A stretch of 64,000 nt of DNA. Origin: Marchantia polymorpha subsp. ruderalis (lineage: Eukaryota; Streptophyta; Marchantiopsida; Marchantiales; Marchantiaceae). Under the pieces are notes generated by a model. That model had not been told where the DNA came from. It was given only the letters and a program-made list of their open reading frames with translations, and did no database searches. Of the stretch, positions 53,601 to 64,000 are shown one piece after another. The stretch is from assembly GCA_037833965.1 (NCBI GenBank), contig AP031356.1:8330501-8394500 (forward strand), read 5' to 3'. Position numbers and translations under genes: made by a program. Each line of letters opens with the position of its first letter. Within the stretch, counting starts at the first letter, position 1.

Positions 53601-56600
53601 CTACAAGCCTGCACGGAACCACGCTACACTACACTCCGCGGAACCTGTACTACGTCTCCTGCGCGGCCGACTGCCGCGCACTAACTCCCTACCCTGCCAA
53701 TCTTCCGCTCGACTGCGCAGTCCCAACCGCTGCAACGCCGCGGACACCTCCCCTTCGAGGGCGGACATGGTATCCTGTGCCTTCGACAGAAAGGCTTCGA
53801 GCTTCTTGGCTACCTTCCGCCGACTCCTACTGTCGCCTGACAGCAACCCGGCTGCGCGCAATTCAAACTCACGCAGTGTGAGTTTCTCCTGCGCCTTCAC
53901 TTCCCAGTGGGCGTAGCCCTTGAGACAGTGGGCGACTCGCCTCGCCGTCTCCACCTTCGTGCGATCCGCCTCCTTCCTGCGATCTTCTTCGAGTATCACT
54001 AATTGCGATTCGGCTTCAGCACGTTGCGCTCTCAATTCGCCACACTCTGACTGTAACCTGCGGATTAATTCTTCATCCGCCTGCCGTGCAATCTGACATT
54101 GTTCTAACAACCGCGTCTGTCGCACGAGCTCCTCTGACAAAATCCGATTCTGGGCCTGCTCAGAGTTGAGTGCTTCCTTGACCTTCACCTGCTCCTTGGT
54201 GAGCTCGCCCAGTTTCTCATCCTTCATCTTCTCGGAGTGCTTGTAGAATTTCTGATTAAGCTTGTACTGACCCCACAAGCACTCATGCTTCTCCTTCAAG
54301 TCCTTCAACTCCTGGTCCACTCTAGCTAATAGCTTGCTGGTGTGGACTTTAGTGCGAGTCCGCCTGCGCACTAACTCGATGTAAGATCCCGGCTGGAGTG
54401 GGTCGGCGTATTTATCGACCTTGCGATCCAAGTACCGCAGCAACGGAATCACCTGCTCAGAGAGCGCCGCCGCCGGCGCTCCAACAATTTCCTCCTCCTC
54501 CTCCTCGGTGTCTTCTGCTCCTGACATTTCTTCCGTGGAGCCTCCGTCGTCATCATCCGAGTGGAGAATTTCAGTCGCCATTGATTGCGTCGGCGACTGC
54601 CCCGAGTGGGGCTGCACGTCGTCGACGTGCACTGCCTGCGAGGGCACGGCTGCAGCCTCGCTGCTCGTCGCCAAAATGTCTAAGGCGGAAGGCGAATGTA
54701 CCCGTGCGGCATCCCCGTCTCTCGCTTGTTGATGGTCTACCGCATTCTCTCTGTCGCCGTCGTCCGCCGCCGAAGGCGGTCGAGCGGAGGGTGGCTGCGC
54801 GGGGTTTGATTGCGCATCGCGCATTGAGATTTCATCCCGCGGACAGTCACTCCGCTCCTCCGTCTGCTGCTCCCTTGATCGGTCCGTGGGGGCTGTGCCC
54901 GGCCCGTGCGCAGGCGCATTTGCCGGCGCCTTGTCCGCCGCAGGCGTAGCGCCGCGGACATCTATCGCCGAAGGCGACATGGCCGGGGGCCGCACGCCCG
55001 TTGTTCCTTGGCCTATAGGCCTTACCGCCGAAGGCGCATCTATCGGCGGACTTCCCGCCGATGGTGCGGCCTCCGCACGCTCTCTGCTCGTATCCCCTCG
55101 GCTCGAAGGCCCTGGCGCCGAAGGCGCGAATTGCGGCGCGTGGTGCGCCGGAGGGTCTGGCCCCGAGGGCCGGTGTCTCGTAGGCGGTTCTTCCGCCGGC
55201 TCCTTCCCCTTCCTGCGTTGGAACGGGGGTGATTCTTGCCTGTGCACAGGCGGCACGTGTGGAGGTGTCTTGTGCACAGGCGACCTGTGCACAGGCGAGC
55301 GCCTGTGCACAGGCGGACTGCTCCTTCCCACGCGTAAGCGTAGATCCACGTCCACTTGTGTTCGCCGGTCCGCGGAGGCTCGTCCGTCCGCGGAGGTTTG
55401 CCTGTGCGCGAACGGAACATGTGTCCGCATCGCACGTGGTAACTCCGGAGGCCCTTGGCCCGTAGGCGGCCTCTCTCCCGACGAGGTTGCAGCGTGGCCC
55501 GTTGCTCCTGCGGTCGTCCGCGCTTCCTCTCGCCTCTCTGGCGACGCACTTCCTATCTCCGTCGCAATCGTCGCCGTGTCTGCACTGTCAGCTGGCAACA
55601 CCAGTCTGCGTGCCTTCTGCTTCGGCCGGCTGTATGGCTCGCACAGCGGCCGCGGTCGAATGGGAGCAGAGGGTTCTTGCTGCTGCTCCTCTTCGGACTC
55701 TTCCCTCCATCGCCGCTTCCGCGGCACTCGCGCTGCAGGGGTGTGTCTCCCTTCGTCCCTCCGTCTTGATGGGGTAGAAGTCGGTGACTCCTCTGCATCA
55801 GTGTCGACCTCGTTCTCCCGCACATACTTCCCGGGATGGTCGATGGACAATGGCGGAAAATGTTCAAGCTCCGCCGCTGTCAAACAATTCCGCTGTCGAT
55901 AAAAATTGATGAGGAAAGGAGAAAGATGGTTTAGAGTTCCCCCCTTCTCCTCAAACGCGTGCTGTCGCATCACCCTGTGCAGGATGCTCGCCCAGTGAAT
56001 TGGAGTTCCCTCGATGACGCACTCCACAAAAGAGACCTGCCACAATGTGATGTAGCAGGCGCGGTGCGGCTGCAGTAATTGCATCAGCGCCGCGGACAAA
56101 GTCCGGCGAAATCGATCCTTGTAATCACGGGTCCTGTACCCATTCTTGGTTGACCTCCCGGTCTTGAACAGCTCCACAAATTGCGCCTCTTCTTGCTTGG
56201 TCACCTTGATGCTCTCACTGTCGAAAAGGAGATGCCCTGGCATGCCAGCACATCTTCCCAACGCCTGCGCCCAATCTTGGACTGTCCACCGATCAACATG
56301 CGGACGCAATCCGCGCGAGGGTGGTCCCTGTGGCTCTAGCCACTCGCGCACCATATTCGCACAGATATAATTCCATCCCCATAGCAAGAAATCGAGCTTT
56401 CTTGCTATTAAGCGCTCCTCGAAGGCGCGCAGCCCGTTCTGCGGCAGGCGAAGTGGCACCATCCGCAATCTGCTCGGTCTTGTCATTGCGTTCCTGGGGT
56501 TCGCTCGCCCACTCATTCTACTTCCGCACTGCCCGCGTTTCTTTCTCTCTCGGCAAACTCTAATCGCTCTCAATTCCAAATCACGCGCACTCACTTCTCC

Positions 56601-56738
56601 CTCAATCAACAAGAAATCTCCTGTGCGACGGCGTCGAGAATGTTCCGCAGCCAGCAGATGGATGCGCGCAGCGCGCACAAGAGATTGGAATCGCGAATTC
56701 AAGAATGGGACGTTCTCCGCCGCCCGGTCGAAGGTCAT
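53601..56738 (-). CDS. Intact 1,045-aa family protein, copy E
   Basis: Same length as the ORF in B, from the conserved start MTFDRAAENVPFLNSRF. Domains as in B: conserved N-terminal domain from residue 85 (MTRPSRLRMVPLRLPQNGL), PRKRRWREE basic motif, Pro/Ser-rich palindrome-encoded middle, acidic run, coiled coil and arginine-rich tail ending CSVAWFRAGL. It differs from B by scattered substitutions only; small differences in the middle keep the frame. Two intact copies of this length among several decayed ones suggest the protein matters for amplification of the element. No catalytic motif recognised. Confidence 0.85.
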   Translation of the reverse strand: MTFDRAAENVPFLNSRFQSLVRAARIHLLAAEHSRRRRTGDFLLIEGEVSARDLELRAIRVCRERKKRGQCGSRMSGRANPRNAMTRPSRLRMVPLRLPQNGLRAFEERLIARKLDFLLWGWNYICANMVREWLEPQGPPSRGLRPHVDRWTVQDWAQALGRCAGMPGHLLFDSESIKVTKQEEAQFVELFKTGRSTKNGYRTRDYKDRFRRTLSAALMQLLQPHRACYITLWQVSFVECVIEGTPIHWASILHRVMRQHAFEEKGGTLNHLSPFLINFYRQRNCLTAAELEHFPPLSIDHPGKYVRENEVDTDAEESPTSTPSRRRDEGRHTPAARVPRKRRWREESEEEQQQEPSAPIRPRPLCEPYSRPKQKARRLVLPADSADTATIATEIGSASPERREEARTTAGATGHAATSSGERPPTGQGPPELPRAMRTHVPFAHRQTSADGRASADRRTQVDVDLRLRVGRSSPPVHRRSPVHRSPVHKTPPHVPPVHRQESPPFQRRKGKEPAEEPPTRHRPSGPDPPAHHAPQFAPSAPGPSSRGDTSRERAEAAPSAGSPPIDAPSAVRPIGQGTTGVRPPAMSPSAIDVRGATPAADKAPANAPAHGPGTAPTDRSREQQTEERSDCPRDEISMRDAQSNPAQPPSARPPSAADDGDRENAVDHQQARDGDAARVHSPSALDILATSSEAAAVPSQAVHVDDVQPHSGQSPTQSMATEILHSDDDDGGSTEEMSGAEDTEEEEEEIVGAPAAALSEQVIPLLRYLDRKVDKYADPLQPGSYIELVRRRTRTKVHTSKLLARVDQELKDLKEKHECLWGQYKLNQKFYKHSEKMKDEKLGELTKEQVKVKEALNSEQAQNRILSEELVRQTRLLEQCQIARQADEELIRRLQSECGELRAQRAEAESQLVILEEDRRKEADRTKVETARRVAHCLKGYAHWEVKAQEKLTLREFELRAAGLLSGDSRSRRKVAKKLEAFLSKAQDTMSALEGEVSAALQRLGLRSRAEDWQGRELVRGSRPRRRRSTGSAECSVAWFRAGL

Positions 56739-59700
56739 GGTCGGCTCTTGGTCGTGAAGAACGTCTCACTTGATGGCCGCGCCGGCTGTACGCTGGAACG
56801 GTCTTCGCTCTCACGCGCGGATTCACGCTCCGCCGTCGTCGATTAAACTCTCACGCTCGAATTGGCGGATTTGAACTCCGCGAGCGTGTCACCCTGCGGA
56901 CATGGGGGCGTAGCGCCGAAGGCGAGTTTTCCGCCTTGCGCGGTACACTTGTTCGTACCGCCCCTCGGCCAATCCCCCTCTGCCTTGACGCGTGTGTCCG
57001 CATGTCGGACAAAAATTCACCTCCTGCCTGTGCGCAGGCAGGAGCCTCGGCGGGTTCTCCGCCGGCGCGGAACTTGAACATCCTCCTGTGCACAGGCGTT
57101 CGCCTGTGCGCAGGCGAATTCCGTCCGCGGCGCTGCGCTGGCGCGGAAGGCGTTGACCGTGGTCAGTCGTCTCCGTCCAGTCTGTCCGTTCCTTGTCTCT
57201 CCGTCGGCGCTTCCGCCGCCGCAACTCCGTCCGTCCAAGAGCGCATCCACCCGTGCCGTCCGCATGGTCCGTACCGATTGGATTACTCTGGCGGCTCTTC
57301 CGACGTACGCGGCGCTGCGCTGGCGCGGAAGGCGCCGTACACTTTCTACCTCACAAGGCGCATTTCTAGGGCCCAAGGCGGATTTTCCGCCGACGCCGAA
57401 GTGCCTGTGCACAGGCAAACGCCTGTGCGTAGGCGGACTTCGCGCCTTCCCTAACCCTACTTCGCCTGTGCACAGGCGAACGCCTTCGTCCGCGCATAGG
57501 ACAAAACTTGATTCCTCCTTCCGCGTAGGCGGAATTCGCGCCGGTGGCGAACTCCTTCCGCCGTAGGCGACCGCCTCCGTTTCTTCCAGTAGCGATAACT
57601 CCCTAAGTCCTCATCCGTTCCAAGCGTTCTTGGGCTCGTTAGAATCACCGCGTCGAGCTCTTTCCAACGGGATCCTAACTTGGCCAAGGCGCCCGAGGTT
57701 TGACCTAACTATGGAGGGTTTCCCTACAGCCGCGGACGCAACCTCCGAAGGCGGTTTTTGCGCCTTGCGCCGTAGAGATCCTAACTGCGGAGCTCGCAGG
57801 GAGGGTGGTGCCTGCCCTTACTGCGGCACCCCAAATCCCAGATTCTACAAGATCCCTCGAGAATCCCCGCGATCTTCCGGATTCACTCTGTTTTGATGTA
57901 CCGAAGGCTATTTACAATGCTGCCAGGGTACAGTTTTCCAAAAATGTTTTAATTTCCTCAAAATTGCCAAAAGTGGGGTACCACAGTAGCGTGGTTCCGT
58001 GCAGGCGCATAGCATAGTGCAGTGTAGTGCTAGTTAGGACTTAGAAGGTAAAAAGTAGTTCAAGGCGTCTTGCCTTGGGATCTTTCCCAATTTTGGAAGT
58101 GCAGATCAGGAACTCATTTTCTCTACGTGTTTGTGTCCTTAGTTCTGTCACCACGCAAGAGGAGCTACAACTTGGCGTTCCGCATTTTGTAGCTGAAGGC
58201 CTTCGGCCGAATGTTCAGAGCTAGTACATTGGTTAGAGACTTGAGTAGCTCGGGTCTGCACCTACGGGTGATTGCCGATGCTCAGAGCCAGTGACGAGTT
58301 AGATACTTGAACAGTTTCCCCCGTACACCTTTGAGTGGTTGTTTCTGATTGTACTCCTTCGGGATTTTTCCCCTGAATGCCAAAGTGAAGTTTTGCTACT
58401 TCGTGTAAGCCTTGGTTGTAAATTCAGGTTACGCTGCAGCAGGTGCCTTCAGGGTAACCCCATGTAGTATTTCTGGGAATGACAAGTGCCTAAGAATTCA
58501 AACTCTTCAATAGACTGTTATGGTGTGTTACTATAACGTTTCTCAGTGAGTCCTTCCGTGCGGACCTGTGTTCTCTGCGCGTTTTGTGAGTTGAGAGTGT
58601 TGTTCACCGCGTGTGAGTAACTTCGATCCAAAGTAGGAAGTCCAAACCGGGTTCCCTACGCTAGCAGAAAACTAGTGGAAGGGTTGTAAAAGCCGGAGTT
58701 GGGAGTCACTACCCGCAGCTTCGCTGAGTGTACTCGCGAGAGACTTTCCCCCTGAAATCTTGAGTAGAGGTCCTAACCGATCTCTGGGTTGTGTTTCTGT
58801 AGTTTCAGCTGTGTGTGTGTGTGTGTGTTACGCTGCACTGTGCGACCTCTTAGTGAGCTCCGAGTGGACACTTGCAGTATTTCTGGGAGTGATAGTCGCC
58901 TGAGAATTCAAACTCCTCAATAGTCTGTTAAAAGTGACACTTTGTACCCTGTGTGTTCCTCTGTCCCTGTGGGTTTGACCTTTCTACCACTATATTGCAG
59001 TCTTAGCCTTTAGTGGGTTCTTACAGTAACCCACTTTTTTGTTTTTGTGCGGAATTTAAACATTTTTGGAAAACAATACCATAGCACAACTGTAAATAGT
59101 AATCGGTACACTAAAATAGAGTGAAAATGGATGATCGCGGGTCTTGTAGAATTCAGGAGAATCCAGGAGTTGGGCGCAATGTCCGGGACAAGCGCCCTGG
59201 CCCGAACGGACGGTTCTTACTCAGGGGAAGCGCCTTGAGCGCGAGCCGGAGAAAGTGCCTTCGGCTCAAGCGCCTTTGGCGCTAGAGAAATTCCTCATGA
59301 ATGTCAGAATTCGTAACGCCTTGACTTGATTAGGGTCTCGTTGGAAAGAGCTCAACGCGCTTGTTCTAATGAGCTCAAGAACTCTTGGAACGGATAAGGG
59401 ATCACTGAGTTACGAGTGTCGGGAGTTACTGATAGGGAACGCCTTCGGCGACGGACGATACGCCTTCGGCAGAAGCGCCTTCGGGTCAACGCCTTCGGGG
59501 AAGCGACTCCGTGGGGTACGCCTTCGGCGGTACGTCCTAGGTAGATGTAATAACCCACCAAAGGCTAAAACTGCAGTATGGTGGTAAAAAGATCGAACCC
59601 ACAGGGACAGAGGCAACACACAGAGTAAAAGTGTCACGTTTAACAGACTTTTGTAGAGTTTGAATTCTAGGCGACTGTCACTCCGAGAAATACTGCAGTG

Positions 59701-60475
59701 CTCGACTCGGAGGCTCGACTCGGAGGAGGATCTCGACTCGGAGGCTCGACTCGGAGGAGGATCTCGACTCGGAGATGCTCGGAGGATGCACAGTACAGCG
59801 TGGTCACTCAACACACACACACACACACACACACCTGAAACTGGCAAAAAGCACAACTCGGAGGTCGGTCAGGACCTCCGCTTCGGATTTCAGGAGGAAA
59901 GTGTCTCAAAAGTTCACTCAGAGGCTCTGCAGGTAGTGCCTCCCACTCTGGCTATTACTGCCCTTCCGCCAGGAACTAGCGTAGGGTACCCGGACTGGAC
60001 TTCCCACTTCGGAACAAAGCCTCTTCATACGCCGTGGACGTCACCCTCGACTATCACACCAAACGCAGGGAGTGCAGACCCGACTGAGAACTTAACTGAG
60101 ACACGATCCAGTAACACACACAACCTGAATTACAAACCAAGGTTTACACGAAGTAATAAAACTTCACATTGGCATTCAGGGGAAACTTCCCGTAGGAGTA
60201 CAATCAGGATATGTCACTCGAAGGAGTAAGGGGGAACTGTTCAAGTATCTAACTCGCAGCCGGCTCTGAGCATCAGAAATCACCCGCAGGTGCAGATCCG
60301 CACTACTCAAGTCTCTAACCGGGTACTAGCTCTGAACATTCAGCCGAAGGCCTTCAACTACAACATACGGTAACTTCGCTATGCTGCAGCTTCTCTACGT
60401 GGTGCCAGGACCAAAATGCACAAACACGCCAAGAAAGTGAGTTCCTGATCTGTACTTCCGAAACTGGAAGAGTCC

Positions 60476-60505
60476 CAAGGCAAAACGCCTTGATCTACTT
60501 TATAC
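60476..60505 (-). promoter_or_regulatory. TATA box plus hairpin, copy H
   Basis: GGTATAAAG on the minus strand near 60505 then stem-loop CAAGGC-GTTTT-GCCTTG (60492-60476). The stem matches the C/D type, the loop the A/B type. Confidence 0.55.
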
Positions 60506-60536
60506 CCTCAAAGGTCCTAACTAGCACTACGCTATC

Positions 60537-63380
60537 CTATCTACTACTCGCAACATCTGCGCGAAACCAAACTATTCTACTGCACTCGGCGGATCCGGTG
60601 CTGCGCCTCCTGCGCGCCGGACTGCTCCGCTCGCTGTCTCTACCTTGCCAGTCTTCCGACCGGCTGCGCAACCCCAGGCGTCGGAGCGCTGCAGTGACTT
60701 CCGACTCTAAGTGCGCCATAGTGTCGCGCGCACCCGACAAGAAGGTTTCTAATTTCCTCGCCACTCGCCGCCGACTCCGACTGTCACCCTCCGTCAATGC
60801 CGCCGCCCGAAGCTCGAACTCCCTGAGTGTGATCTTCTCTTGAGCTACCACCTCCCAATGGGCGTATCCTTTTAGACAACGAGTCAGCCGTGTCGCCAAC
60901 TCTCCTCGCGCCCTGCAGCTGCTTTCCACCTCTCCTAGCTGCATTTCCGCTTCCGCACGTTGTGCCCTCAAATCCGAGCACTCGGATTGCAAGTTGCGCA
61001 ACAACTCCTCATCCTCCTTGCGGGCTCTTTGACTTTCTTCTAAGGCGCGCGTCTGGCGCGCAAGCTCGGATGCTAGGACGTGGTTTTGTCTCCGCTCTTC
61101 CTGCAATTCCGACTCGATCTTTGCCCGCATAAGCTCGGCATCCGCCTGACTTTTCGTCGCCGCATCCTCCCTCTGCTGCTGCAAGGCTTGGTATAGCTTC
61201 TGTGTGACCGCCAGGTGTTGTCGGAGGGCGGTGTTCCTATCCACATATACTTGGCACCTAGAGGCCCACCTTGCCACCTTGCTCCTCGTCCTTCGCCTGA
61301 TAGTCTCCACATAAGACTGCGGTTTTCCAGTACCCGCATACTTGGATGTCTTGCGATCCAGATATCGCAGGAGTGAGACTATCTGCTCGCACAACACCCC
61401 TGTTGGCGTTTTCTGCACCGAATCCGCTTCCTGCTCTTCCGAGCTCGTCTCATCCTCAGTCTCGAGGATTTCAATCGCCACCGAATCCCTTGGCGACTCC
61501 CTGGAACTGTGGCGCGCAGCAGCTTCCGCTGCGACTGCTGCTCCACTGCCTGCTAAAATATCCAGGGCAGTGGGAGATCCCACTGCTTGAGCCCCTGTTC
61601 CGGCTCGATCTTCGGTCTCCGAAGGGGTCGACGCCGCAGTGACTCTTGTCACTTTTGCACCGCCCGCTTCTGCTGCCTGCCCTTCCGGCGCAATCTGCGC
61701 GGAAGGTGTCTTCGCTGAAGGTGCGTCCGCCGAAGGCGTCCGCACACTGGTCGCCGGCCCTGTCCGTCTCGCAGTCGGCGAATCCGGCCGACTCTCTGTT
61801 GACCGACTCGCAGTCGGCCGACCAGCAGTTGTCCGACTGGGAGTCGGATACACCCTGCGCGTCTTGACTCAACTTGGCCTGCTTGCTGGTGGCGTTTTCC
61901 CAGAAGTGCCTTCCGCCGAAGACGACCCTCTCAGGGTTGTTGCCTCGTCAGCCAAACTCTCTTCTGCTTCCGGCCTGCTGTCCGGTTCAACGCGCCGTTC
62001 AGTTGGCCTTCCTTCCGCTTGTCGGCCTTCAGTCGCCCGACTCGTAGTCGGCCGACTGTCAGTCCGTCCATCTCCTCCCGAAGGCATTGGTGCCTTCTGT
62101 GCAGAGGTATTTGTCGTCTTCCCTAGAATCTGTGCGATTATCTACTCCTGTGTGAGATTCCGCCGGATCGGAGTACGCCCGGTCCCCTCAGTACCAGTTG
62201 GCATTTTGCGTGCCCTCTGTTTTGGTCGATTGTGAGGCTCGGGGGTGGGCCGACCACGAGTCGGCGCAGCTGGCACTTCCGGCTGCCTGTCCTCAGGTCT
62301 CTCATCCCACTTCCGCTTTCGCGGAATGCGCTCACTTCGACGTTCTTCTGCTGCTCTTGCTAGAGCCGGAGCCGGAGGCGGACTGGCAGGTTCCTCGTCC
62401 GGATCCGTGTCTACTTCGGCCTCCCTCGAGTATCTACCTGGATAGCTCCGGGTCAGCTGCGGAAACCGTGTTTTCTCAGAATTTGTCAAACATCCCATCG
62501 CCCGATAAAACACGATCAAGTAAGGCGATAGATGATTGAGGGTTCCTCCTTTCTCTTCTTGCGCATGTTGGCGCGTCACCTTCCACAGGAGCCGTGCCCA
62601 ATGCACTGGAGCTCCTGACAACACTAGCTCCACAAATTCTACTTGCCAACCATGCATGTAAGCGGTCTTGGTCGGCTGCAATATCTGCAGCAATGCAGTC
62701 GCGACATTTCTCCGCAATTGATCTTTGTAATCCCGTGTCCGGAAACCGTTCTTGGGATGCCTGGCAACTTTGAAGAGCTCATTGTAGGAGATTTCTTCCT
62801 CCTGGGACACCTTCACGCTATCGGCCTCGAAGAGGAGATCCCCTTCCTCGCCGGCACACCTGCATAACACCTGCGCCCAGTTACAAATGTCCCATCTTTC
62901 TGGATGTGGACGAAATCCGCGAGAGGGCTTGTGTCTCTCCTGCAGATACTCGCGCACCATCTCCGGACATGTCCAGTTCCACCCCCACAGGAGAAAATCG
63001 AGCTTCAGCCCCAACAGCACATCTTGAAATGCGCGTAGACCGATCTGCGGCACCCTGAGTGGAGACACTCGCAGCTGGGGAACCTTCGACATTGCGTTTC
63101 CTGCACACACAAACGTTCTCCCTTTCGCTCGCTCTCTCACAATCGCCACTGCGCGTCGGCCGCTCAAGCACTGACTGCTCACTCTCTCTTCGCTCACGCT
63201 CAAGTTCGCTACTCGCAATTCTTTCCAAGGTCTGTCAAGATCCTTGCGCAACTCGTCTCCGCACTCTCTTCTCTCACTGCAGGTCGCTCCGCTCTTGCGC
63301 GTAATCTTGGAAACTGGAAATCGCAAAATCAAGAATGAGAGAATGAGACTGGAGCGCAGTCTTTTCTTCTCCGATTTCAA
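60537..63380 (-). pseudogene. Family ORF of copy H, two in-frame stops
   Basis: One frame of about 948 codons. The N-terminal block (62142-63380) contains MSKVPQLRVSPLRVPQIGL, FLLWGWNWTCPEMVREYL, GFRTRDYKDQLRRNVATA and GGTLNHLSPYLIVFYR, the same domain as B at moderate identity. The middle is short of palindromes but rich in Pro/Ser/Arg and RPT-like words. The C-terminal block (60537-61853) has TPTGVLCEQIVSLLRYLDRK and the coiled coil. Stops are TAG at 62142 and TGA at 61869. The true start is probably the conserved MSK near 63094 or an upstream ATG; the ORF's first Met (63380) has no counterpart in B. The conserved domain in so divergent a copy argues for selection on the protein. Confidence 0.8.
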
Positions 63381-64000
63381 GAACGTCCAACGTTCTTACT
63401 TGTTACAACATACGCAGCCGGCTATACGGCCTAACGGTTCGCCCTTTGCATGCGCGAATTCACGTCTCCGCACTGCGCGCATTCGCATGCGTGAATGTTG
63501 AATTCTCCCGCCGCCGCCACCTTCCGGACTCGAGTCCGCCGCAGGGTATACGTCGGCTATGTTGTCTTTTCCCAACCCGTTCATCACCGAAGGCGTGTCG
63601 CCGCTAGTGCGTTCCTTATCCGTCGGCGCCTTGCTGGAGGCGCACATCTAGTCGGAGCGAATTACGCCGGCGCGCAGTCGTACCGCTTATTTTGTCCTTT
63701 ATGCCTCGTCCATTGCTGACGGCGCATATCCGCCAGCGCAAATCATGCCAGCGCATCCGGCCGTCAGCGCCACGTCGGAGGCGTACATCCGACCGGCGCT
63801 TTCCTTCCATGAACAGCCGCCAAAGGCGCTTCCGACTCTGAGTTGGTTTCCTCCTATGAGCGCGTGATTCCGCCGAAGGCGCATCGCCGAGGGCGTACGG
63901 GAATCCTTTCCGGCTGTGAACCCTAGCGCGAACGGCGCATGTCCGGCTACAAGTTTTCCGACGCTCATAGCTTCTCCGTCCCTGATCCATCTCCAACGCT

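Larger units (their letters stand above)
52592..57985 (-). mobile_element. Complete family copy E (5,394 bp) inside C
   Basis: Intact termini and GTAGC duplications. Nearly identical to B (3 bp shorter), with hairpin CCAGGC type and CCTGTGCACAGG palindromes. Contains an intact ORF. A young insertion in an older, decayed copy. Confidence 0.95.
42937..59025 (+). mobile_element. Family copy C, carrying nested copies D and E
   Basis: Own sequence is 42937-46973, 52347-52591 and 57991-59025, about 5.3 kb after removing D and E with their duplications. Leader palindromes are of the GCCTACGCATAGGC type. TATA is degraded (GGTAAAAAG at 58048) and the hairpin CAAGGC-GTCTT-GCCTTG lies at 58061-58077. 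D sits in the coiled-coil codons and E about 30 bp before the ORF end. C is in turn inserted in G. This gives the order of insertion G, then C, then D and E. Confidence 0.93.
42928..59545 (+). mobile_element. Family copy G, split by copy C and truncated by H
   Basis: The first nine bases TGTGGTAAC lie at 42928-42936 and the continuation CCACTTTTTTG at 59031. Joined, they give the family terminus TGTGGTAACCCAC followed by the usual leader (AATTTAAACATTTTTGGAAAAC, GTTGGAAAGAGC at about 59340, CGCCTTCGGCG repeats at 59445-59530). Copy C is inserted nine bases from its end. G stops at 59545 where copy H begins; any remainder is beyond H. Confidence 0.8.
59546..64000 (-). mobile_element. Family copy H, divergent clade (5' end outside window)
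   Basis: The 3' terminus TGTAATAACCCACC (read on +) is at 59546. It lies next to GTAGA, the likely but unverified target duplication. The 3' region includes an imperfect tandem repeat of GGAGGCTCGACTC units (59705-59780), a (CA)n tract near 59810-59832, the hairpin at 60476-60492 and TATA near 60500. The ORF is at 60537-63380. The leader beyond 63480 has CGCCTTCGGCG-like words and runs off the window. It diverges clearly from the A and C clades. Confidence 0.85.

Overview
The window looks like nuclear DNA of a streptophyte plant, probably a bryophyte or another non-seed lineage (inference). The reasons are Ty3/gypsy and Ty1/copia remnants with plant-type domains, a plant-style extracellular leucine-rich-repeat (LRR) receptor-like protein, a plant-type cytochrome P450 remnant, and intron-like AT-rich spacers. 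There is no bacterial gene organisation. Roughly 70% of the window is transposable-element DNA.

The dominant content is one GC-rich element family of about 5.3-5.4 kb, here called copies A to K. Complete copies begin TGTGGTACCCCAC and end GTGGGTTATTACA. They are flanked by 5-bp target-site duplications and show no direct long terminal repeats within the unit. Each encodes one protein of about 1,045 aa, with a conserved N-terminal domain, a proline/serine-rich middle and a long C-terminal coiled coil. The 5' leader and the middle of the ORF are packed with short palindromes. Downstream of the ORF lie a TATA box and a conserved hairpin. B and E have intact ORFs. C carries D and E nested inside it, and is itself inserted in the terminus of G. 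Either these are terminal-inverted-repeat elements, or each unit is a giant solo LTR with an ORF upstream of its promoter.

Layout: 1-4313 copy A (+), inserted in the integrase region of a Ty3/gypsy element (4314 to about 10470, minus). That gypsy element carries a cytosine-5 DNA methyltransferase domain between protease and reverse transcriptase, and is the most striking item in the window. 11106-16888 holds an unidentified host ORF split by copy B. 16889-20040 is spacer. 20041-25179 holds two truncated family copies fused head to middle. 26986-30864 is a large LRR receptor-like protein with 19 tandem 23-residue repeats, preceded by a signal-peptide-like ORF (30880-31485). Copy J (31545-34397) lies between two 193-bp copies of that gene's 5' end. 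34591-42545 is host DNA with a broken P450, a gypsy integrase remnant next to a Mediator-15-like exon, several perfect palindromes and a copia remnant. 42546-64000 is a nest of family copies (K, G, C with D and E inside, H).

Nearly all premature stops in these elements are explained by C-to-T changes (CAG to TAG, CAA to TAA, CGA to TGA), which suggests decay under cytosine methylation. The only host genes that may be functional are the LRR receptor-like protein and its upstream ORF.
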